Source: Rhizophagus clarus (lineage: Eukaryota; Glomeromycota; Glomeromycetes; Glomerales; Glomeraceae). Taken from it: DNA of 64,000 nt. The position numbers and the translations under genes were made by a program. Below, one piece after another: positions 1 to 12,303 of the stretch (positions are counted from its first letter, which is position 1; each line of letters starts with the position of its first letter). The notes beneath the pieces were generated by a model. The model saw nothing but the letters and a program-made list of their open reading frames with translations. It was not told the origin of the DNA and did not search any database. The stretch is from the NCBI GenBank assembly GCA_015698045.1, contig BLAL01000158.1:1-64000 (forward strand), given 5' to 3'.

Positions 1-600
1 CGTTATTTAAATATACCTTCGCTATCCAGAGTTTTCGTTACGATCCATTCGCAACACCGAGAAAAAGCAATGCATAGGATCAACCACGCAAAAGCGAACA
101 GGATTAAAATAAAGCAAGCGGTATATCTCCGACCAGCGAACATGATGTTCAGAGACATGGCCTCTTCGTGCTTCTTCAGTTGCACATTGTTTCCACTCAC
201 TTGCTTTTTCTCTTATTTCATTAATATCTCGCTCAACAAACCAGTCGTCTAATCTGCAAACCCCCCAAATTTGGTTGATTGTATTATAAAATTTGCCGAT
301 TTGTAACATCGGTAGCATGCAATACGAGCCGAGATGAAACCACATAATTTCCGAGACGCAGGGACGTCGCTAGAACAGCCAATGATTGCACCGACGGACA
401 ATCGACAAATCGACCGTTGTTGTGTTCGTTTGTTTTTATAAAATAGCCATTCCACAAACGATTTAACTGGTTAACGATCGGATACAAAAATTGTTAATTT
501 CATGTTGGCTGTGGTATCTTCTCGGACCAGAGCATTACTAGCTAAGTGTGAGAATATTGTGGTGGCTTGAAGCGTATCCAATTACGGCGGCAAATTACAC
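1..600 (-). pseudogene. Degenerate CACTA/Plavaka-type (Tnp2-like) transposase fragment
   Basis: Read on the minus strand, three frames together give pieces of a fungal CACTA-superfamily transposase. In order they are a stretch around NRLWNGYF, a block with DVPASRKLCGFISARIAC and the following Cys residues (CYRCYK), then DDWFVERD, WSEIYRLLYFNPVRF and the family hallmark VVDPMH. After VVDPMH the frame changes again to CEWIVTKTLDSEGI. At least three frame changes are needed, so it is not a working gene. It probably runs off the left edge of the window. The similarity is recognised from the family; there is no intact neighbour or terminal repeat in view. The upper boundary (about 600) is approximate. 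Confidence 0.72.
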
Positions 601-1925
601 AAAAGAGCGGCTCATATAATCACAACCTAACAGAATATTGTGGAATTTACGATAATGGCTGGGAACCCAATCCATTGCAATTAATCATCTAGATGCGATA
701 TGAAGTATCGACCAAATTCTTTGTAAAAAGCAGCGCAGCCATCATCATCTGTAATAGGCTCTTTCCAGACCCTAACCAATCTAATCAGATTCGAATAAAG
801 GCTCAGTTTCCGGTTTTTCCGTTACTGACCCACTTTCCGACCATGACATTTCCAAAATTTTTGCTGATTCAAAAAAAAGGGTTCAATTGTTGCCTTAATT
901 TTATTTAACGGAATGTCATTTATCAGGACGGAGAAATGGGATTATTACTATCTATTACATTCACTTATTCTATGTTCGTTTAATAAGGGTTATTGCATTG
1001 TTGTCGAAATCGTTCTATTCTGTGATTTGGATAGTTTACAAAAACTGCAAGTTGGTATTTCAGTATTGTCTAATATTCTTTTATATCATCGACAATTTGT
1101 GACATCTGTCACAGGCTGCATATTATTATCGTTGTGGATATCCCCAACACCTTTTTAGCCATATATAAAGAGGAAGGAAAAGATGAAAATTTATTTTTCA
1201 TCTATTGTCAAAAGAAAAAATCTTAAGAACTTGAACAAGAATCTATAGCTACATTGGAAAGTTAAATCGTTGTTATATTGTAATATCCACAAAATAGTCC
1301 AAGTATAATTATCATTAATGTTAATGTTAGGAGAATTGGTTCGCCGTCATCGAAATCTGTTGATGCAAAATTGACTTCCTCATCTCATCATCTTCATAAT
1401 CATCGGAATAATTAGAATCGCTATCTTCGTATCTCCATTTTTATCGTCATCCATCTTCAGAATCCCCGTCTTGATCATTCTCGTTTCTTACATTATCCAA
1501 TAATAATTTTCAAGAACAAGATCAGATATTTTCCTTTCTTTATTCGTTCGATGTTTTGCCGATTCATGTATAGGTGTTCTTCTTGTTAAAAAGAAATAGT
1601 TTCTTGTGAGTATGGTTCAATATCTTCGACAATGTTCAATATCTTCGGACCAATTGTTCAATATCTTCGATAATTGTTCAGTTATATCAGGTGAGTATCA
1701 TTTATCCTTGTATTGGGTCGCATCCATTACATCTTCAATCAACAGCATCAGATGATTAACATTTGAAGAACCTTCTGATAATTGTTACCAAAATTATATT
1801 TCGCATAGATTTTAATTTATATTTTAACTCATGTTTCAGTTCTTAGTTCTTGATCAACCAATTACCGTTACATTCTTTACAGAAACAATGCACTTGGGTT
1901 CTGTTTTGTATCTAGAGATTCCCGA

Positions 1926-1966
<41 letters not shown>

Positions 1967-3060
1967 GAATTGCAATCAATCTAATTGGTTCGCAATCCCG
2001 ATTCTTGGTCCATTTTGTCAAGGCACAGCTTGTAATTAAGCTATTTTGATAATAACATATGACAATGATGTCAAGACCAATGTATTTTATCAAATACTAA
2101 AATATAATTTTATTTTTGCTAATTCTCTAATTAAATTTGGTATTAAGGGTATAATTATACTAGAAAATTTTTTCAATTCAATTAATCCGATTCTTGAAAC
2201 ATGTCATCGACTTACTAATAAATCTCATATTCATCACGAATTCGAAAAGATCCAAATAATTTAAGTAGAGATGTAGCAATTTCCTATTCACAGATCAAAT
2301 GCGAGAGTTATAAAAAAGTGTCTTAGTTGTTCGCAACTGCAACAACATCAAATTTAACACTTGGCCTATTCTTTCGAATATATCAAAAATTAGGAAAAAC
2401 TATATTTCATTTTTTTTATATATTTTCTTTCAAGTCGTCAATTTCTAGTACATCAGTATCATTTAAAGCTGTTAACGAGATATCAATATTTATTATTTTA
2501 TCTTTTATTGAGTCGCTTACAATAATACGTTGAGTTATAGCATATATCGTTTATTCTAACAATCAGTCATGGTTAAAATTACTTGTTAATTAATAGAATT
2601 GTTTTAATAAATCTTTAATTCTTCTTTTGCCCTTGGCAGTTGGCACAGACGTACAGTTTGTTAATACCACGTAACTAGATAGTGCATAAATGTCACCCGA
2701 CGTGATTGGCAGGAGCTATAAAGTTTGTTTGCGTTTACCGCGTTTACCATGCACGTTCTACAAATCGGTGATTTCCAATTTGTTTACATTTACTATAAAT
2801 TTGCTCGTGAGTATGGTACATTTGCGTACGTTTACCACGCTTTCTTTCTTTTTTCTCCACGTTTTAGTACGATGCAACAAATTTTCTTGTTGCCTTTCGT
2901 TTTTTCGTTAATGGTTGACGATATTTTTCGCCTTATTTTTCCGCCTTATTTTCGTCGGCTTAACAAAGTAAGCATATTTCTTTTCGCCAATTATATTTCC
3001 TGTCGGAAAAACCAGCTTCCGTAAGTATAACTTTATCAAGCTTCAAATGTGTTATTACAA
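601..3060. other. Intergenic DNA, no supported gene
   Basis: Only short frames are present here. It holds a run of about 35 T at roughly 1929-1963 and a three- to four-fold imperfect repeat of GTTCAATATCTTCG around 1617-1676. The minus strand at about 1330-1500 is rich in Asp/Glu codons but broken by stops; it could be a worn upstream part of the transposase pseudogene, which I cannot show. Confidence 0.5.
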
Positions 3061-3064
3061 TTTG

Positions 3065-3500
3065 GACATGTTATTTTATGATAATGATATAAATTTAGTT
3101 TATTAATATATTTTAATTAATTCATTGATATACTTTATTGATATATTTAATTAATTTATTGATATTTTTAATTATTAATTGTTTACTGATATATTTTAAT
3201 TAATTTATTGATATATTCTATTAATTGATAATGCTATAATATTTAGTTTATTGATATATTTTAATTAATTGATGCGATATAATATATCTAGTTTACTGAT
3301 ATATTTAAATATTGAATTGATTTATCTAATTTAATTAATGTAGTTTACTGATTATTTTAAATAATACATTTTAATTAATTGAAAGCGATATAATACAAGT
3401 TTATTTAATTTAATTGATTTATTTTAATTAATATTGATAGCGGATATATTTTTATTAAATGATAACGAATCTTATTAATTTAATCTATCTTTTATTTTAA
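3065..3500. repeat. AT-rich tandem-like repeat, motif TTTATTGATATATTTTAATTAA
   Basis: An irregular repetition of ATTGATATATTTTAATTAAT-like segments, with spacing of roughly 30-45 bases and much length variation. Nothing coding is visible. It ends just upstream of the Arg/Ser-rich reading frame. Confidence 0.7.
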
Positions 3501-3600
3501 TCAGACGATAACGAAATGGTTCAGAAGACGTAAGTAACGGTTATATATAGAGCCTTTGTTTCTTGTTTAATCTTTAAATTATCAAATTATCAATATCATA

Positions 3601-5660
3601 ATGAGAAAATTCAAACCTTTAAATTTATTCCTATTTCTCGTGATGGCTCTCATCCTCATATTAGATCTCAACGAAATGAATCTAGTTCCGTTCCAATCTC
3701 GTCAATCTTGGCATCAAACTCATATTAATCGATCTCGTAGTCGCTCAAAATCTCGCTCAACGACTCGTCAACCTCGATCTCGCCCATCTCGATCCAAATC
3801 TCGTTATTATCATTCCGAATCCCAACGATCGCGTTCCCATCGCTCTCGCTCCCTCATCGTTCCCAACGATCGCGTTCCCATCGCTCTCGCTCCCCTCATC
3901 GTTCCCATCATTCTCATTCTCATCAACGTCGATCTCGCTCCCCTCATCGTTCTCATCATTCTCGTTCCATCAACGTCGATCTCGATCTCGCTCTCATTCC
4001 CTCATCGACATCAATCACGCTCTCAATCTCAACATAATCGAAACTATCAAAATGTCTCTAGAGGGAGATCAATTACAAAAAGTAATATTGTTTTATATTA
4101 GTGCTAATTAAATTTCATTTTACTTATACTATACCAATTTACGTTATTTGTTATAGGATCTTTAACCGATCTATCTTTAACAATTTCCTTCTTTCACCTC
4201 CAGCGAGCAGGTAGTATTTCTTTCACGTTTCTTTACTTACTTGCACGTTAAAATTTTTTATACTAAATGATTTATATTAAATACTGATTTATAATAGGTG
4301 CTAACAACAGAGAAGTCAGCGAATTAAGAAGCATGATTTCAAATCTTACCAAACGTGTGGAAGTGCTAACGGAAGAAAGAACGAGTGAAGGACCAAGAAA
4401 TAGAAGCCTATCCCCAGTTCTGTCCAGAGAGAATCGGCGTGCCCTTCCTCCAATAACTGATAAAAATTTCAAAAAACCGTTCATGTAAATATATCTTTAT
4501 TTTATTAAAATATTTCTCTTTTGTATTGATCGTTAAAAATGAGTGTTATATTAAAATAGGATGAGGTAATCATATTATAAACAACCTCGATTCGTCGATT
4601 CTTTTCGACAGTTCAAAGACATTTAGTAAACAAAAAAAGTCGATAAATAAGAAGCTTCTACCAGCCGTCAATAGCAGCGATGCCTCCTTCATTAGAGGTA
4701 TACGATACAGAACTTTTAAAAGTAATAAAACAGCTAACCAAATCACGGCGGGAGATTTGGAAATTAAAAAAAGGAGGGTAAGATAGATGAAACACAATAA
4801 ACGGCAACACATGACATCGAGGAGAGATCAGGTGTGAAATTCATTATTTAAAATGACAATGTATATAATTATTAATTATTTTAAATTTACTCTTTAATAG
4901 AAATGACAAGAAGACGCAAAGGTCTCCAACACATGATCTTCACGCAAGACAGCATTCTAGATGATTGTCGTCCTGAAAATATGACTAGGGAAGTATTTAT
5001 TAAAGATTGCGAAAAGGCAGTAAATACCGCAGAAGTCCATTCGGATGAAATGGTCTACTGAAGACGAAGTTTCTGGCAAATGAAGAGCGTAACGATAACA
5101 TAAGATCAGGAAGGTTGAAAGTACAAATTCTTGTAATTAAGATTCACAATAAGGAGTGGAGGTCTTCTAGAGTACGTAAAGTTTGCGAAGTTAAAACATA
5201 GGCGTTTATGCTAATAAGTTATAAATTTATCATTAGGTTAAAAGAATCTTATTTCGACGGGACGAGATCGGAGTAAGCATCGGAACCGGGTTAAGTCGCA
5301 AACGTTACCGTCTAGACGATATCGATAAAAAAAGCAGACCACACAGACATGGCTAATTGGTGGATATCATCAAGGTGGATTGAACCAGAATCTGATGATG
5401 ATGTGATGATGAGGATAACGACGGTGATAATAACGATGATGATAATAATGGTAATGATGATAATAACGATGATGACAATAATGGTAATGGTGATAATAAC
5501 GATGATGGCAATAATGGTAATGGCTGATAAAAATGATGGAACTAATGAAGAACAAAACGATGATAATAATGGTAATTTAGAAGTAGATGAGCACCAAGGT
5601 CCCTTTTAACTTTAGAAGTACCGGGTCGATATCAGAAGACGTACATAATTTAGGTATTTG
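3601..5660 (+). pseudogene. Arg/Ser-rich multi-exon hypothetical gene, copy A, frame-broken
   Basis: I do not recognise the function. An ATG at 3601 opens an exon rich in Ser-Arg dipeptides (RSRSRSKSRS type). The frame leaves the RS pattern near 3859, but the next frame continues with RSRSPHRSHHSHSHQRRS until about 3967 and then shifts back, so single-base indels appear to break one RS tract. Later blocks look like exons: one after an acceptor near 4156; one after 4296 encoding NNREVSELRSMISNLTKRVE; a basic block at 4570-4800 (SFIRGIRYRTFKSNKTA); one at about 4903-5050 (MTRRRKGLQHMIFTQDS); then NKEWRSSRVRK. The end encodes MANWWISSRWIEPES followed by an Asp/Asn-rich tail. Compared with copy B, this copy carries extra or missing single bases in many places. 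It could be a real gene with sequencing indels or a pseudogene. Confidence 0.6.
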
Positions 5661-8600
5661 TTTCATCATTTAAAATCAATGCTTGTATTTTGAGTGATTT
5701 AAATTCCGTGTTTATAAATTAACTCTCTAATATCGTTTTCTATCCTATTAATCTCTTTTTAGAGCACTGGTTATTTTATAGCCATTTATAAGTAACATGA
5801 CGAGATAAATATGATTTAATATATTTTATATAAACATTCTATACATATAATAATATAATAATAAGAACAATATAGTAAATAATAATAATAATATGGACAA
5901 TATAATAATATAATATAATAAATATATCATAAATTGCAAGTATAATTATTAAAATATAGCATACATATTATTATCATAACATATTAAATATTAAATATAA
6001 ATCAATTATCGGAAAATGGAAAAATAAAATAAAACCAGACAATAATAGTAATTATGAATTAACGAGAAAAATCGATAATAGAAAGTTCCGATATATAAAT
6101 CGGCAATAAACTATTTTTGAAAATGTTTTCTACCCGAGCTAAAAAAACTGGACAATAATAGTAATTATGAATTATGAGAAAATCGATAATAGAAAGATTC
6201 CGATATATAAATCGGCATAAACTATTTTTGAAAATGTTTATACTGAATTAAACTTGGCAAATCCGATTTTAGGAGATTTGGCATGATTAATTTAAAAATC
6301 GGCGTTCTGATTTGCGAGAATCGGCAATTATAATTTTAAAACGTTATTCCAATTTATGTCGATAAAAATAAAAGAATTTCTGATTGCCAACAATACGTGC
6401 CATAAAATCGGGCAGCAAAAATGCCATAATAGGACAAAATATAGCTATAAACCGGCAGTCTTATTTTTAGCTATCGACATGTTTATTTTAAAAATCGGAA
6501 TGCCGATTTTCGCAAAAATCTGCCAAAAATCGGCATTCAATTTTTTGTTCATAAATAACGTATTTCAATCACAAACAATTCGCGCCATAAAAATTGGCTT
6601 TTAAAAAGCCACAAATCAGACAAATATATCCAAAAATCGGTTAAAAATCGGACTGCCGATTTTTGACGATTTTTTTTCATTCGACCTGTGAAAATCGGCA
6701 GAATTATATAAAAATCGGCAGAATTACATAAAAATCGGCAAGAGCATATTAAAATAAAGCAAATTCCGATTTTTTTTTATTCGACCTGTGTATAACTATA
6801 CCAATTTAACGTTATTGTTATAGGATCTTTAACTGATCTATCTTTAACAATTCCCTCTTCTTCACCTCCAGCGAGTGGTAGTATTTCTTTCACGTTTCTT
6901 TACTTACTTGCACGTAAAATTTTTTATACTAAATGATTTATATTAAATACTGATTTATAATAGGTACTAACAACAGAGAAGTCAGCGAATTAAGAAGCAT
7001 GATTTCAAATCTTACCAACGTGTGGAAGTGCTAACGGAAGAAAGAACGAGTGAAAGACCAAGAAATAGAAGCCTATCCCCAGTTCTGTCCAGAGAGAATC
7101 GGCGTGCCCTTCCTCCAATAACTGATAAAAATTTCAAAAAAACCGTTCATGTAAATATATCTTTATTTTATTAAATATTTCTCTTTTGTATTGATCGTTA
7201 AAAATGAGTGTTATATTAAATAAGATGAAGTAATTATATTATAAACAACCTCGATTGGTCGATTCTTTTCGGACACGTCAAAGACATTTAGTAAACAAAA
7301 AAGTCGATAAATAAGAAGCTTCTACCAGCTGTTAAAGCAGCGATGCCTCCTTCATTAGAGGTATACGATACAGAACTTTTAAAAGTAATAAACAGCTAAC
7401 ACAAATCACGGCGGGAGATTTGGAAATTAAAAAGGAGGGTAAGATAGATGAACACAATAAACGGTAACACATGACGTCAAGGAGAGATCAGCGTGTGAAA
7501 TTCATTATTTAAAATGACAATGTATATAATCTATTAATTATTTTAATTTACTCTTTAATAGAAAATGACAAGAAGACGCAAAGGTCTCCAACACATGATT
7601 TTCACCAGCAAGACAGCATTCTAGATGATTGTCATCCTGAAAATATGACTAGGGAAGTATTTATTAAAGATTGCGAAAAGGCAGTAAATACCGCAGAAGT
7701 CCATTCGGATGAATGGTCTACTGAAGACGAAGTTCTGGCAAATGAAGAGCGTAACGATAACATAAGATCAGGAAGGTTGATAAGTACAAATTCTGTAATT
7801 AAGATTCACAATAAGGAGTGGAGGTCTTCTAGAGTACGTAAAGTTGCGAAAGTTTAAAACATAGGCGTTTATGCTAATAAGTTATAAATTTATCATTAGG
7901 TTAAAAGAATCTTATTTCGAGCGGACGAGATCGGAGTAAGCATCGGAACTGGTTAAGTTGCAAACGTTACCGTCTAGACGATATCGATAAAAAAGCAGAC
8001 CAACACAAGACATGGCTAATTGGTGGATATCATCAAGGTGGATTGAACCAGAAATCTGATGATGATTGATGATGATGAGGATAACGACGGTGATAATAAC
8101 GATGATGATAATAATGGTAATGATGATAATAACGATGATAACAATAATGGTAATGGTGATAATAACGATGATGGCAATAATGGTAATGCTGATAAAAATG
8201 ATGGAACTAATGAAGAACAAAACGATGATAATAATGGTAATTTAGAAGTAGATGAGCACCAAGGTCCCTTTTACTTAGAAGTACCGGTCGATATCAGAAG
8301 ACGTACATAAATTTAGGTATTTGTTTCATCATTTAAATCAACTGCTTGTATTTTGAGTGATTTAAATTCCGTTGTTTATAAATTAACTCTCTAATATCAT
8401 TTCTATCCTATTAATCTCTTTTTTAGAGCACTGGTTATTTTATAGCCATTTATAAGTAACATGACGAGATAAATATGATTTTAATATATTTTATATAAAC
8501 ATTCTATACCATAATAATAATATAATAAAGAACAATATAGTAATATAATAATAATAATATGGACATATAATAATATAATAATATAAAATATATCATAATT

Positions 8601-9334
8601 GCAGTATATATTATAAAATAATAGCATACATATTATATATCATACATATTAATATTAAATATAAATCATTATCGAAAATGGAAAAATAAATAAAACTGGA
8701 CAATATAGTAATTATGAATTACGAGAAAATCGATAATAGAAAGATCTGATATATAAATCGGCATAAACTATTTTGAAATGTTTATACCGAGCTAAAAAAC
8801 TGGACAATAATAGTAATTATGAATTATGAGAAAATTGATAATAGAAAGATCTGATATATAAATCGGCATAAACTATTTTTGAAATGTTTATATTGAATTA
8901 AACTTGGCAATCCGATTTTAGGAGATTTGGCATGATTATTTAAAAATCGGCGTTCTGATTTTGCGAGAATCGGTAATTATAATTTTAAAATGGTATTCCG
9001 ATTTATGTCGATAAAAATAAAAGAATTTCTGATTGCCAACAATACGTGCCATAAAATTGGCAGCAAAATGCCATAAATAGGACAAATATAGCTATAAACC
9101 GGCAGTCTTATTTTTAGCTATCGACATGTTTATTTTAAAATCGGAATGCCAATTTTTGCAAAATCTGCCAAAATCGGCATTCCAATTTTTTGTTCATAAA
9201 TAACGTATTTTCCGATCACAAACAATTCACGCCATAAATCGGCTTTAAAAAGTCACAAATCAGATAAATATATCCAAAAATCGGTTAAAAATCAGACTGC
9301 CAATTTTTGACGATTTTTTTTCATTCGACCTGTG
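4122..9334. repeat. 2.6-kb direct tandem duplication (copy A 4122-6790, copy B 6791-9334)
   Basis: The sequence from the ATACCAATTTA motif through the exon blocks, the Asp/Asn tail, an AT-rich spacer and an AAAATCGGCA-rich tail is present twice in the same orientation. Matching landmarks are offset by 2667 bases near the start, 2663 in the middle and 2644 at the end, so the copies differ mostly by small indels. Copy A ends with about 100 extra bases (6691-6790) holding three more AAAATCGGCA units and a second TTCGACCTGTG. Each copy also contains an internal two-fold repeat of about 105 bases (6030-6240 in A). Confidence 0.9.
6824..8310 (+). pseudogene. Second copy of the 3' part of the RS-rich hypothetical gene (copy B)
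   Basis: This copy lacks the RS-rich first exon, so it is 5'-truncated by the tandem duplication. Its best-preserved parts are a frame at 7645-7857 (MTREVFIKDCEKAVNTAEVH, then WSTEDEVLANEERND and NKEWRSSRVRKVAKV) and the terminal frame at 8059-8310, where an Asp/Asn-rich tract leads into EVDEHQGPFYLEVPVDIRRRT and a stop. The segment between these frames still needs frame changes. The acidic tail follows a basic middle in both copies. No catalytic motif is visible and I assign no function. Confidence 0.55.
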
Positions 9335-9687
9335 GTAGTCAGGTAAACATCCAAAAAGCTTAACAGGACCCCAAATAATATATAAATATGTTAGATTTGA
9401 GTTTACTTAATGATTATATAAAAAAAAAACTCTATGTAAGACTTTTATTTACTTATTTTAATATAAAATTTTTAGTTGGTTAGATATTTAAATGCGTAGC
9501 TAAACTTATTTTTATTTTAGCTCAGTAATTATATTTGCGTAGCAAAACTCCTTATTCGTGTAATGAAGATTTTCATATATATATATAGAGAGAAAATTTT
9601 AATTTCACATGTATATCAAAAAATTTTTACAAAAAATTTTTTTAAACTAATACTTCTTTTCTATTATTTTACACATTTTAATTTTAT

Positions 9688-10308
9688 TTTTTATTTTTTT
9701 TTTTTTTGGCGTTGATAATGCTAACATCTTTATTGAAAATTACTGGACTACATAATAATCACTATAATTATACCTAGATACAGCTCCAATCCATCAGATA
9801 CATACCATATGGACCGTTCAATCATATTGCCAATATTCTAACAAAAACTAACCCGCTGATATATACCACCCCATCCTATTAATTATATGAAATAACAACT
9901 AAAAATATAACATAAAAAATAAAATAAAATAAAATAATAAAATAAAAATAAAAATAAAATTATAAATAACCACCCTACTCCTTTATTTAATCATTACCAA
10001 CATCTCATTCTAATACCCAATATATAATCACCAATTTTAGTTTTTTCCCGATAGCCACCCAAGGTTCTTGCACATACGTCTTAATGTATTTCTTTGTGAC
10101 TGCGAAAGTTAGTGAAATGGCATCTATCAACCATTCTTTTCTAGTGTGTAATGAAGGCGGGACAAGTAGTGCAATGAATGGATCATCATAACATTCGATA
10201 TTGATCTCGTTTTCAACCTGATTTATTTTGGTGTATCCGCGTGATAACAGGGTACATGAACGATGGTCACCTCGTTGTGTATCCAGTGCAATCATTTGAT
10301 TGATGGCC
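9688..10308 (-). mobile_element. 5'-truncated LINE-type insertion with 14-bp TSD
   Basis: The 14-mer CATTTTAATTTTAT occurs at 9674-9687 and again at 10309-10322, exactly bracketing DNA that is absent from the second copy of the surrounding repeat near 20.0 kb. On the minus strand the insert ends with AATAAAG, then GTTAGCATTATCAACGCC, then an A-rich tail. That is the layout of a target-primed retrotransposon. It carries one open frame (10005-10295, minus). Confidence 0.75.
10005..10295 (-). CDS. 96-residue frame inside the LINE fragment, unrecognised
   Basis: A minus-strand frame from ATG at 10295 to a stop at 10005, containing RKEWLIDAISLTFAVTKKYI and YVQEPWVAIGKKL. I cannot name the family. 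Because it lies between matching TSDs next to a retrotransposon-like 3' tail, it is probably the tail of a retroelement protein or a captured fragment rather than an independent gene. Confidence 0.35.
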   Translation of the reverse strand: MIALDTQRGDHRSCTLLSRGYTKINQVENEINIECYDDPFIALLVPPSLHTRKEWLIDAISLTFAVTKKYIKTYVQEPWVAIGKKLKLVIIYWVLE

Positions 10309-10760
10309 CATTTTAATTTTATAAATGCAATATTGTATTTAATATTTATAAAAAAATCATGTTTTATAATAATATTCTCATATTTTTATTTTTTGTTTGC
10401 TAATTTTACTCATATATAAAATGAATTTTGGACAAATGAAATTACATTTTTATGTTTAAGTAAATTATTCAACAGTTGTAAAAAGTATTTGTATTTCAAT
10501 TTTTATGATTCTAAGTATAATATTTGTAAAAATAATTATATTTTTTAAATAGTACTAACTCCAAAAATTTTTTTTTTCTCTTTTAACTTCAGGACGTAAT
10601 ACCATCACTTTGGTCAAATGAAATTACTTTTTATGTTTAAAAGTTGTTCAATGATGTCAAATCTACTTGTGTAAAATTTTTATAATGATTGGACTAATAT
10701 TTGTGAAGTATTGGCTATTTTTGTATTATCAATTTTTTTGCAAAAATCTATTTTGTAACT

Positions 10761-11640
10761 TCAGAGCATGATTTTACCACTTTGGTTAAATTAAATTGCC
10801 TTTTCTGCTTAAATAAAATTGTTCAGCAAGATCGAATCTACTTGCAGCAAAAATTTTAGAATGATTGAATTAATATTTGTAGAATACAACCAACTTTTGT
10901 ACTTTTAATTATTTATCATTTAAATGATTTTAATTTTAAAATGTAATTTTTTTTATTTTAAATCAACTTGTTAACATTAAAAAGTTGTTCATAAGGGTTG
11001 GGCATAATTTATATTTTAATTTTTATAAATCTAAATATAATAATATTTATAAAAAATTCTAAATTTTAAAACTATTTTTAAAATAATAATAGTATATTAA
11101 TATTATATTTAAGAAAATTTCTTAGTTTATACGGTGTGTCTAAATACGGTACACATGATTTAATGATGTAATTTACACAGTGTATTAAATGGTTTATTTA
11201 TTTCTTTTTTTTATATTTTTTTAGATTCTTTAGATGTGATCTTTAGCTAGTGTTAGCCAGTAACTTAAATGATCTCAAATAAATCAAATGACTGGTCATG
11301 TGTCATTTGGATTATTTCAGTCATTTAAAAATTACGTCATAATTCTGACCAAAACTATTCATACAATTTCAATATTTTATAGATAAAAATTTTCATATAA
11401 TACAATAAATTCATAATTCTAGCCAGAATTATAAACCTGGCTTAAATTATAAAGCATTAATTTTAAATGACTTAAATGTCAAATGACCCTAATGATTAGA
11501 TCATTCAAAGATCATTCAGGGGTCATCTTAAAATGGATAAATGACCTGGTTATTTGCCATCACTGCGACTTTAACTATTTCTTTAATTTCAAGAAGGTAA
11601 TAGATAGTTTTTTTGTTTTTATTATTTTTTCTTTTGACTT
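10761..11640. other. AT-rich repeat-derived DNA, no gene seen
   Basis: It continues the diverged repeat family with one further unit around 10760-10880, then shows no coding frame. Around 11230-11560 are repeated AAATGAC/GTCATTT motifs in both orientations, suggesting a worn inverted-repeat element whose ends I could not fix. Confidence 0.4.
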
Positions 11641-11890
11641 TTATTAACTTGTTCATTCTTTTTTTTAGGCGTGGCTGTTTTTAGTTCTATTTTGGCAGAA
11701 ATTCAAGGTGAATTTTACTTTTTTTGTTCTTTTCTTTATTATTACTAACCTTTTTGTCTTTTTAGATGTGTACTATCTCAGTGAATATTTATATAAGTTT
11801 TTTTTTGTCTTTTTTTCATTGTTTATTTTCTTTAAAATGATATTAACTGATTTTCTTTTTCTTTTTTCTATGGGTAAATGTTCCAGTCTT
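11640..11890 (+). other. Exon-like unit with full splice signals in noncoding DNA
   Basis: A polypyrimidine acceptor (TTTTTTAG) ends at 11668 and is followed by a 39-nt segment to 11707. Then come a GTGAAT donor, TACTAAC at 11743-11749 and a second TTTTTAG acceptor ending at 11765, giving a 58-nt intron. The next segment begins ATGTGTACTATC. There is no long protein frame that looks real; the T-rich frames downstream are low complexity. Confidence 0.45.
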
Positions 11891-12149
11891 TCTTGTATTA
11901 TTTCCCCTTTATTTCTCTTACTTTCCTTTATCCATTTTATTGGTTTTTTCATTTTTTTTACTTTTCCCTTCATTTCTTTCATTTTTTTCTTTCATTTTTC
12001 GCTTCTCTTTTTTTTTCTTCATTTCTTTTTTTGTTTTTTTTTCGTGATTTCTTCTGTGATCTTTCATTGTTTCATTTCATTGATCCTTAGGTTCTTTCAT
12101 TGCTTTTTTTATTTTTTTCATTAGTTTTCATTTTCTTTTGCTTCTCTTA

Positions 12150-12303
12150 AAGTTGCCTGCCAAAACTAAGGAGTTTTGACATGTCAAAATTGTTAAACCT
12201 ATTTCGACATTTTGATATTGACTTTCTGATTTGTCAAAATGCTGAAATAGTTTCAACATGCTGAAATTATTTTGACATTTCGATATAGTATATCATATGA
12301 TAT
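12150..12303. repeat. Left arm of an old outer inverted repeat (partner about 19240-19445)
   Basis: The segment containing GACATGTCAAAATTGTTAAA, ATATTGACTTT and CTGAAATAGTTTC matches, on the opposite strand, the 19240-19445 segment with AACATGTCAAAACTATTC and CATTGACTTATTAAG. The two arms face each other and enclose the Tc1 element, the foldback and the 44-nt exon array. Identity is clearly below 100%. Confidence 0.6.

Larger units (their letters stand above)
9335..10760 (+). repeat. Diverged long repeat, first copy (interrupted by a LINE fragment)
   Basis: AT-rich noncoding DNA sharing the order of landmarks with 19870-20402 plus 21936-21990: a GATTTTCATA(TA)n stretch, ATAATATTCTC, a TTTTAACTTCAG block and AGTATTGGCTATTTTTGTATTAT. 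Within the copy, a unit of about 165-175 bases (AACTTCAGRRCRT...AAATGAAATTRC...GTTCA) recurs about three times between 10400 and 10880. The second copy has the same orientation and is moderately diverged. Confidence 0.7.

Noticed and set aside
2690..3024. Overlapping 73- and 99-residue frames
   Set aside because: Two overlapping frames in the same AT-rich stretch, Phe/Leu-rich, with no splice context or motif.
5370..5555. His/Tyr-rich minus-strand frame
   Set aside because: Reverse complement of the Asp/Asn-rich repeat.
11708..12124. 138-residue Phe-rich frame
   Set aside because: Translation of a T-rich tract; low complexity and no family resemblance.
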